Source of the DNA: Mucilaginibacter sp. L3T2-6
Lineage (GTDB): Bacteria; Bacteroidota; Bacteroidia; Sphingobacteriales; Sphingobacteriaceae
NCBI RefSeq assembly: GCF_030519355.1
Contig: NZ_JAUMKC010000016.1
Coordinates: forward strand, 62,001-126,000
Direction of reading: 5' to 3'
Length of the DNA: 64,000 nt
A program made the translations under genes and the position numbers. Positions 59,164-64,000 of the stretch are shown one piece after another. Position 1 is the first letter of the stretch. Each line of letters begins with the position of its first letter. Under the pieces are notes generated by a model that ran no database searches, was not told the DNA's origin, and saw only the letters and a list, made by a program, of their open reading frames with translations.

Positions 59164-59226
59164 TATATTTGCAATCCGGACAATGTTTCGGGATGTAGCG
59201 TAGCCCGGTATCGCGCCAGCATGGGG
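59164..59226 (+). pseudogene. tRNA-Pro (GGG) 5' half with its promoter box
   Basis: TATATTTG (59164-59171) is a perfect -7 box. Starting at 59189 the sequence CGGGATG-TA-GCGTAGCCCGGTA continues into GCGCCAGC and ATGGGGT (59221-59227), which fits acceptor strand, D arm, the 5' side of the anticodon stem and a GGG anticodon loop of a Bacteroidota tRNA-Pro. One change at the D-stem (T at 59211) weakens pairing. After the loop the match stops: variable arm, T arm and acceptor 3' side are absent. The downstream TGCTGG (59271-59276) could be the displaced 3' anticodon stem. Probably a disrupted tRNA at the element's left junction. Identification by eye only. Confidence 0.55.
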
Positions 59227-59247
59227 TACTCGCTTCGCTCGTCCCAA

Positions 59248-59276
59248 TCGCCTGTTCCAGGCGATTGGTGCTGGTT
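59248..59276. repeat. Perfect 11-bp hairpin inside the broken tRNA
   Basis: CCAATCGCCTG and CAGGCGATTGG form an 11-bp stem with loop TTC within 59247-59272. They lie between the tRNA anticodon loop and the TGCTGG that would restore its stem. A short palindromic insertion is possible. Confidence 0.5.
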
Positions 59277-59308
59277 TTCCATCAGCAAATTCTAAGATTT
59301 TACTTCAA

Positions 59309-59331
59309 TGTGTACTACCGTGTGTACTACC
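59309..59331 (+). repeat. 11-bp direct repeats before the integrase gene
   Basis: TGTGTACTACC occurs at 59309-59319 and 59321-59331, separated by one base (12-bp period). Their position between the tRNA fragment and the integrase start suits arm-type integrase/excisionase binding sites or part of the attachment site. Confidence 0.5.
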
Positions 59332-59356
59332 AGTTTTGGCTATAATCAAATTTATT

Positions 59357-60673
59357 ATGGCAACTGTAGCTGTGGTTCTAAACACTACAAAAAGATTATC
59401 TAACAATGAGTTTTCTGTCTCAATTCGTGTAACACATCAAAGGGATAGAAAATACTATTCTATCAGCACCTTGATTGTGAATCAATCACTGAAGTTCAGA
59501 TGCAATATTACCGATTGGTTACCACCAGAAGCGGAGGACAATGGGTTTGGCAAATTCCGTAAAACATACCCTGAATACAAGCGATGCAACGAGATTCTAA
59601 AATCGAAACTTGATGAAGCATTAGCGATTTTGAAGATGTATGAGAGCAACGGAACTCCGTTTAGCTTTTCACAATTCGAACTGGACTTGAAAGGGGTAAC
59701 AAACAGTCGTCCTGCGGTAGTCCCGCATAGAGGTGCAATATCAATACCTGCAATTACTTTAGAAAGTTATTACGAACAACAAATTAAGCTTTTGGAAGAA
59801 CAGGGCAGACAAGGAATGTCAGGCCTCTTCCTTGAAGTAAAACGTATTTTAAAAATATTCAAGCCACAGACGCTTCTTACAGATGTAAACTTTAGATTCC
59901 TTGAATCATTTGAGTACTGGATGCGAAACATTAGGGGCAATAAGGATACGACCATAAGCGTAAAAATGCGAAATTTGCAACGAGTTATTAACCTTGCTAT
60001 AGAAGATAAACTGTTTGATAAAGAAGACTATCCCTTTGGCGAAAAGAAGTATTCTATCAATAAACGCTTAGACAGTAAAACAAAAAAGATAGCCATTACG
60101 GTTGACAAGATCGCTAAACTCAAAGCTTTGGTTATTGAGCCCGGGACATGGTTGTATATCAGCCAACAACTTTTCTTATTCAGCTATTACAGCAGAGGAA
60201 TGAACTTTGTTGATATGGCTTACCTTACATGGGAAAGAGTAACGGAAAATCAAATTCATTATGTTAGGCGTAAAACAAGAGGACAATTCAACATTCCGAT
60301 AAATGAATATAATGGGCCTATCCTGCAATACTTCAAAACGCATTATAACGTACCAGGCAACTTTGTATTCCCAATTTTGGACATCACAATTCACAAAACA
60401 CTTAAGCAGCAATACACACGGAAAAAGACCGCCCTCAAAGCTGTTAACGATAACCTGAAAACATTGGCAACAATGATAGGTGAGCCTAACCTAAAATTGA
60501 CAACTAACGTAGGTAGACATTCCTATGCCACAGGTTTAAAGCGCTCGGGAGCAAATACCGCTTACATCACCGAGGCGCTTGGACATGCTACCCAAGAGCA
60601 GACACAGACCTATCTTGCAGAATTCGAGAAAGGTGAAATAGAAGCGTGGGAAAATAAGATGTTTGAGATATAG
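59357..60673 (+). CDS. Tyrosine recombinase/integrase (SAM-like, Bacteroidota type)
   Basis: The 438-aa integrase has an N-terminal arm-binding domain (TVAVVLNTTKRLSNNEFSVS), a SAM-like core-binding domain (about 130-235, SYEYWMRN-type FESFEYWMRNIRGNKDTTIS) and a catalytic domain with Arg in FSYYSRGMNFVDMAYL, NVGRHSYATGL, ALGHATQEQT and the nucleophile Tyr in QTYLAEF. The first His of HxxR is Asn here. ATG 59357 follows directly on the direct repeats; a TTG start at 59336 is unlikely. It probably moves the element that starts at the tRNA fragment. Confidence 0.92.
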   Translation: MATVAVVLNTTKRLSNNEFSVSIRVTHQRDRKYYSISTLIVNQSLKFRCNITDWLPPEAEDNGFGKFRKTYPEYKRCNEILKSKLDEALAILKMYESNGTPFSFSQFELDLKGVTNSRPAVVPHRGAISIPAITLESYYEQQIKLLEEQGRQGMSGLFLEVKRILKIFKPQTLLTDVNFRFLESFEYWMRNIRGNKDTTISVKMRNLQRVINLAIEDKLFDKEDYPFGEKKYSINKRLDSKTKKIAITVDKIAKLKALVIEPGTWLYISQQLFLFSYYSRGMNFVDMAYLTWERVTENQIHYVRRKTRGQFNIPINEYNGPILQYFKTHYNVPGNFVFPILDITIHKTLKQQYTRKKTALKAVNDNLKTLATMIGEPNLKLTTNVGRHSYATGLKRSGANTAYITEALGHATQEQTQTYLAEFEKGEIEAWENKMFEI

Positions 60674-60678
60674 AATGA

Positions 60679-60707
60679 GCAGGATGGGTAACCGTCCTGC
60701 TTTTTTT
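60679..60707 (+). terminator. Intrinsic terminator after the integrase
   Basis: GCAGGATGG (60679-60687) and CCGTCCTGC (60692-60700) form a 9-bp stem (one G-T pair) capped by GTAA, followed by seven T residues. Confidence 0.88.
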
Positions 60708-60731
60708 ATCTTGGTACCTTTTAAAGTAAGT

Positions 60732-61814
60732 ATGCAAAACACAATACCTACGCCGGAATACCTATCAATAGTAATCACCTTACAAACTTCATTCTTAAAA
60801 TGGGTACACAGCCATAAATTGGTAGACGGCCCTGAAAGTATTCAGTTCTGGAAGGACAAGCCCGATATTCAGAAATTTAACTTCGGGGGACTTGATGGAT
60901 GCCAATTTAAAACACCGGAACAGGTTAATTCTTTTATTGTAGCATTTGACAAGGTAATGGAGCGCCATGAAATAGATAGGAAGCATCGTTATCCTTTATG
61001 GTACATGTTGATGTTTATGGAGAGCAGTTACGAACGTCAAAGCATGAGTAATAACATCCATAATCACCTACACGAATACGCGAATTTTCTATTGAATGTT
61101 ATAGCATATGCTAATGAGCAAATTGAACTATTTGAAAAGAACCCCTCATACATTAAACTTGACGATACATTAACTGGGGAATTCTTTTTCGCTAAAAGAT
61201 CATTGGCGGACACTATGCCTTTAGATGAACTCATAGAACATATCCCTTATGATAATAAGCTATTAGAGGTTGTTAGATTCTTTCGAATAAAGGTTTTCGA
61301 CAAGGAGTTATATTTCCCACAGGATGTTACTTTATCCATCACATCCACTGACTATCAAAAGTTATTGACCACTAAAAACGACCACAATGTATCGCTATTA
61401 GAGTTTCCAACAAACCTGACTTATCAAACCTTGACCTTTACTATTCAGACTATGCTTGACGCCCATAAACGTGCAAACACACCATTTTATCGTGAGATTA
61501 TTGCTAAAAATACAAGCTGGCACCATTTAATTGAGTCTAACTCCAACCAAAAGAAGCATCACTTAAGTCACAGGGTTTCACTTGCAAGGGTAGGTACACT
61601 TGTTACAGACTACTTCAATGAATACAACGTAACCAAGGTTAAACGTAAAGTTGGGCTGTTTCTCTTTGATTACTTTGCGTTATTCCGTGCTTTTAAACTT
61701 CCAGGCACTGTTTCCTATCCAGAAGATCACCGATTGCTCCGATCATTTTATATTGAACAAGGTATGAAAGAGGATTACATGCTATATCTTATGAAGGAAC
61801 TAGGGGGAAAGTAG
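60732..61814 (+). CDS. Element-encoded protein of unknown function
   Basis: The 360-residue protein starts at ATG 60732 (MQNTIPTPEYLSIVITLQTS); an open frame begins at 60663 but that part lies across the terminator. It is charged and soluble, with His-rich stretches (NIHNHLHEYANFL, QKKHHLSHRVSLAR) and a C-terminal region LFLFDYFALFRAFKLPG. I see no known motif. AT-rich codon use matches the integrase and differs from the chromosome side. The gene is the first cargo gene. It could be a replication, regulatory or defence component, and nothing in the sequence decides. Confidence 0.8.
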   Translation: MQNTIPTPEYLSIVITLQTSFLKWVHSHKLVDGPESIQFWKDKPDIQKFNFGGLDGCQFKTPEQVNSFIVAFDKVMERHEIDRKHRYPLWYMLMFMESSYERQSMSNNIHNHLHEYANFLLNVIAYANEQIELFEKNPSYIKLDDTLTGEFFFAKRSLADTMPLDELIEHIPYDNKLLEVVRFFRIKVFDKELYFPQDVTLSITSTDYQKLLTTKNDHNVSLLEFPTNLTYQTLTFTIQTMLDAHKRANTPFYREIIAKNTSWHHLIESNSNQKKHHLSHRVSLARVGTLVTDYFNEYNVTKVKRKVGLFLFDYFALFRAFKLPGTVSYPEDHRLLRSFYIEQGMKEDYMLYLMKELGGK

Positions 61815-61924
61815 TTTTAGCTCAATTCTATCATCTCGAATTAATTTTGCTGATAATAAGCAAGTTAAAGACTATTTTTATATCACTCTTGTCATTCCTT
61901 TTTCCCCATACAGTCTTTTGGCGA

Positions 61925-62023
61925 ATGTTTAAATTACTTATAAAGTTGCATTCGTCACAAGGTGCCGAACCAACGGAAAAAATCACTTATTATACCAATG
62001 ATGACGAGGAGGTAATATCATGA
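61925..62023 (+). CDS. Possible 32-residue leader protein, coupled to the next gene
   Basis: Short frame from ATG 61925: MFKLLIKLHSSQGAEPTEKI, ending NDDEEVIS. Its stop TGA overlaps the next ATG (ATGA at 62020-62023), and its last codons contain the next gene's Shine-Dalgarno GAGGAGGT. That arrangement suggests translational coupling. Too short for certainty, with no recognisable domain. Confidence 0.45.
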   Translation: MFKLLIKLHSSQGAEPTEKITYYTNDDEEVIS

Positions 62024-62433
62024 AAACTGTTACTCCATTAACAGGAAAATCCCTCTTGTCTCAATTGATTAATGCTGACAGGCCAGTTTTAACGGCAAAA
62101 AAGTTCCTTGGTAAAGAACAGGAACCAGGCTACTTTAAATCCGAAGAATTAATAACCTTCCTTCAGTCGTATCGTAAACGAGAGATAGGGGGCTTAAAAA
62201 CAGTCGTCTTAGGTATGAAAGAAGGACTGCGAGTCGGAGGTACTATCGAAGTTCGTGAAGACAAAGGCGGTCGTGAATACGTCTACGTAACCATGCTGCG
62301 AGTGAACTCGAGTACTGGTGGTAAGTTCATTTACGAAGCCGGAATGATCAAGTTTTTACATGACTATCTGGATGGGAAGTTCATCGCTGGTTTCACTCTC
62401 GAGGAATTGGTAGAAGAAGCAAAGCAAGTCTAA
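62020..62433 (+). CDS. Small soluble element protein of unknown function
   Basis: The 137-residue protein starts MKTVTPLTGKSLLSQLINAD, has a beta-rich middle (GLRVGGTIEVREDKGGREYV, VYVTMLRVNSSTGGKFIYE) and a helical end (MIKFLHDYLDGKFIAGFTLE). I recognise no family. It is preceded by a full ribosome binding site GAGGAGG at 62005-62011, and ends 12 bp before an intrinsic terminator, so with the 32-residue frame it forms a short independent transcript unit. Confidence 0.78.
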   Translation: MKTVTPLTGKSLLSQLINADRPVLTAKKFLGKEQEPGYFKSEELITFLQSYRKREIGGLKTVVLGMKEGLRVGGTIEVREDKGGREYVYVTMLRVNSSTGGKFIYEAGMIKFLHDYLDGKFIAGFTLEELVEEAKQV

Positions 62434-62444
62434 CGTGATTTTAG

Positions 62445-62471
62445 CTGGTGGCATTTCAGCCACCAGTTTTT
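62445..62471 (+). terminator. Intrinsic terminator
   Basis: CTGGTGGC (62445-62452) pairs perfectly with GCCACCAG (62459-62466), loop ATTTCA, followed by TTTTT. Confidence 0.88.
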
Positions 62472-62539
62472 AACTAACAACATTATTTGATAATCCTACG
62501 GAGAGCATTCCGCTCATTGTAAGGAAAACTATTTACATT

Positions 62540-64000
62540 ATGACGACTACAAAAACTGAAATCATCATCTCGATAGGTCAATACATCAGCCATCTAAACG
62601 AATTTAAAACTAATGGTATACCAAGCAATTCTATCGTTCATAAAGAGATTACCGGGTGCGGCATAACAAGGTTTGAGATTGAATGCCAATTACATAACAG
62701 TATTATAATACTTCCTAACGTACCTGTAATCAAAGACAAGGTCAAGAAACACAATAAAGACAATCCCAATAATTTGATTCTGGGTGTTCACAAAGGTGTG
62801 GATGTAAGCGATATTAAGCTCTATCTGATCAATAAAAAAGCACCGGTAAAGAAAATATTGACAACACCTGAAGGTTTTATCTTTAAAGTTCTAAAGGCTT
62901 TTAAAGATGACCTTACAACATTACGTTCTCATTATTTCCTCTTATATGACGAATGCGAAAGGATAGTAACCGATATTTCATACCGGGGCACGATTGCTGC
63001 ACCAATAGATGAGTTACTAAAATTTACAAATAAAGCCTTGGTATCGGCTACAACGACTCCCTTTAGCGATGAACGCTTAGCAAACTTTAATCAGATTATC
63101 ATTAAGCCTGATTATGAATATAGTAAGTCACTTAGATTGATAAGCACAAACAACGTTGTTAGTTCACTGAAGAAGTGTATAAATGAATTACAAAGCAAGC
63201 GGATATTCATCTTTTATAACTCAACCAATGGAATAGCTGCTATGGCTAAGACTTTGGACATAGTTAATGAAAGTAAAGCCTTCTGCTCAACTGACAGCGT
63301 GTATAATTTGAAAGTCAACGGTTACCCCAACGCCGATAGCGAGCTTGACGTTAACGATCTCGCAAAGTACAATTTTCTTACCAGCCGTTATTACTCCGCA
63401 TTCGATATTAAACTCGAAGAGAAGCCTGATGTTATCATTTTAACCGATATATACTATGCAGGTCATAGCATCGTGGATCCAGCAATTGATGTTATACAGA
63501 TTGCTGGGAGATTTAGGAATGGTTTAAACAGCTTAACTCATATCTCAAACTACAAATCAACATTAGAAGTGAAAACTCCAGAAGAAGCTTTAATGTATCT
63601 GGAGGGATGTTTAGACACCTATGATTTCATAGCCCATGAAATGACGAAGTCTAAAAATCAAGGGGCTGTCAACAGTTTAAAATGGTTTTTGAAGGAGTCT
63701 CCACATGCGAGCTTTTATGTAGATGGCAAACGTAATACCTTTATGATCGATAACGATTTGCACCAAGAGAAGGTGCTAAATTATTATGTTAGCGGGGATA
63801 AGCTTCATGGAGCTTACGAAGCAATACCAAAACACTTTACGGTTGAGCGAATCGAGGAAGAATATTTAGTAGGCGATGGTGATTTCCATACACTTAACAA
63901 ACTTGATGACGCAGAATCACGCAACCAGGAAGCAGCGCGCTTACTTGACCGATATATCAACAAACCCGGACAGTTTAAATTTTTCCTATTCGACAATGGT
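62540..64000 (+). CDS. SF2-helicase-like protein with degenerate Walker A (cut by window edge)
   Basis: Open from ATG 62540 through the right edge (487 codons, no stop). SF2-type motifs are in order: motif I as KEITGCGITRFEIE, where the Lys of GxGKT is replaced by Ile; motif II as LLYDECERI; motif III as VSATTTP; motif IV-like IFIFYNSTNG; and motif VI as VIQIAGRFRNG (QxxGRxR). All but the Walker A Lys look intact. AAGGAAAA lies 12-18 bp before the start. The missing Lys should impair ATP hydrolysis unless compensated. It probably belongs to the element's own functions (replication, transfer or defence). Confidence 0.82.
   Translation, partial: MTTTKTEIIISIGQYISHLNEFKTNGIPSNSIVHKEITGCGITRFEIECQLHNSIIILPNVPVIKDKVKKHNKDNPNNLILGVHKGVDVSDIKLYLINKKAPVKKILTTPEGFIFKVLKAFKDDLTTLRSHYFLLYDECERIVTDISYRGTIAAPIDELLKFTNKALVSATTTPFSDERLANFNQIIIKPDYEYSKSLRLISTNNVVSSLKKCINELQSKRIFIFYNSTNGIAAMAKTLDIVNESKAFCSTDSVYNLKVNGYPNADSELDVNDLAKYNFLTSRYYSAFDIKLEEKPDVIILTDIYYAGHSIVDPAIDVIQIAGRFRNGLNSLTHISNYKSTLEVKTPEEALMYLEGCLDTYDFIAHEMTKSKNQGAVNSLKWFLKESPHASFYVDGKRNTFMIDNDLHQEKVLNYYVSGDKLHGAYEAIPKHFTVERIEEEYLVGDGDFHTLNKLDDAESRNQEAARLLDRYINKPGQFKFFLFDNG

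Noticed and set aside
59189-59276. Functional tRNA-Pro gene
   Set aside because: T arm, variable arm and 3' acceptor strand are missing, so only a 5' fragment is supported.
63814-63996. 60-codon minus-strand frame at the right edge
   Set aside because: Antisense to the continuous helicase-like frame.

Overview
The window looks like chromosome of a Bacteroidota bacterium, most likely family Sphingobacteriaceae (Mucilaginibacter/Pedobacter-like). Reasons: promoters follow the Bacteroidota -7 consensus TAnnTTTG, Shine-Dalgarno sequences are mostly weak, ribosomal protein S16 has a long Ala/Glu tail, and the gene families (DUF983, DUF5687-like permease, DUF4097 beta-helix, CHASE3 kinases, SAM-like integrase) are typical of the phylum. 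Assignment below phylum is inference.

Layout. 1-339: start of a PAS protein cut by the left edge. 636-6554: the rpsP-rimM-trmD-rplS ribosome/tRNA-maturation cluster, split by two insertions: a membrane protein/Xre regulator pair plus two VOC proteins, and an ECF sigma factor plus two small membrane proteins. 6747-18827: housekeeping and signalling genes (hybrid PAS/GAF kinase, ABC exporter, rarA, an AlkA-like glycosylase, an 18-residue-repeat beta-helix protein, asnS, an EamA transporter, a LytTR two-component pair). 19089-30509: a coherent reactive-sulfur/efflux region with DUF983, a TlpA-type thioredoxin, a Crp/Fnr regulator, a TolC-adaptor-RND operon, rhodanese, MBL-rhodanese fusion, TauE/SafE exporter and three DUF2892-type proteins. 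I find five GTGA-N6-TCAC-type palindromes in this region, placed 21-22 bp upstream of a -7 box in front of every transcription unit except the regulator itself. They are a predicted single regulon.

30800-38138: a CHASE3 kinase/CheY-like pair, a CPA1 antiporter, then a duplicated module (small cytosolic protein ending in CPGSxxCP plus a polytopic membrane protein, twice) followed by a short histidine kinase and a NarL-type regulator. Both module copies share a duplicated promoter and an upstream TACGTAA-type repeat. I consider this the best candidate for an undescribed signalling system. 38210-58387: mixed metabolism and envelope genes (ABC exporter, PIG-L deacetylase, GntR regulator, Hsp20, GH3 glucosidase, two CPBP proteases, a deoxyhypusine synthase homologue, outer-membrane and OmpA proteins, a NudK-like hydrolase), with several orphan response regulators.

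59189-64000: the left end of an integrated element. It begins at a 5' half of a tRNA-Pro with its promoter box, followed by a tyrosine integrase, three genes of unknown function (one only 32 codons) and an SF2-helicase-like protein with a lysine-less Walker A that runs off the right edge.
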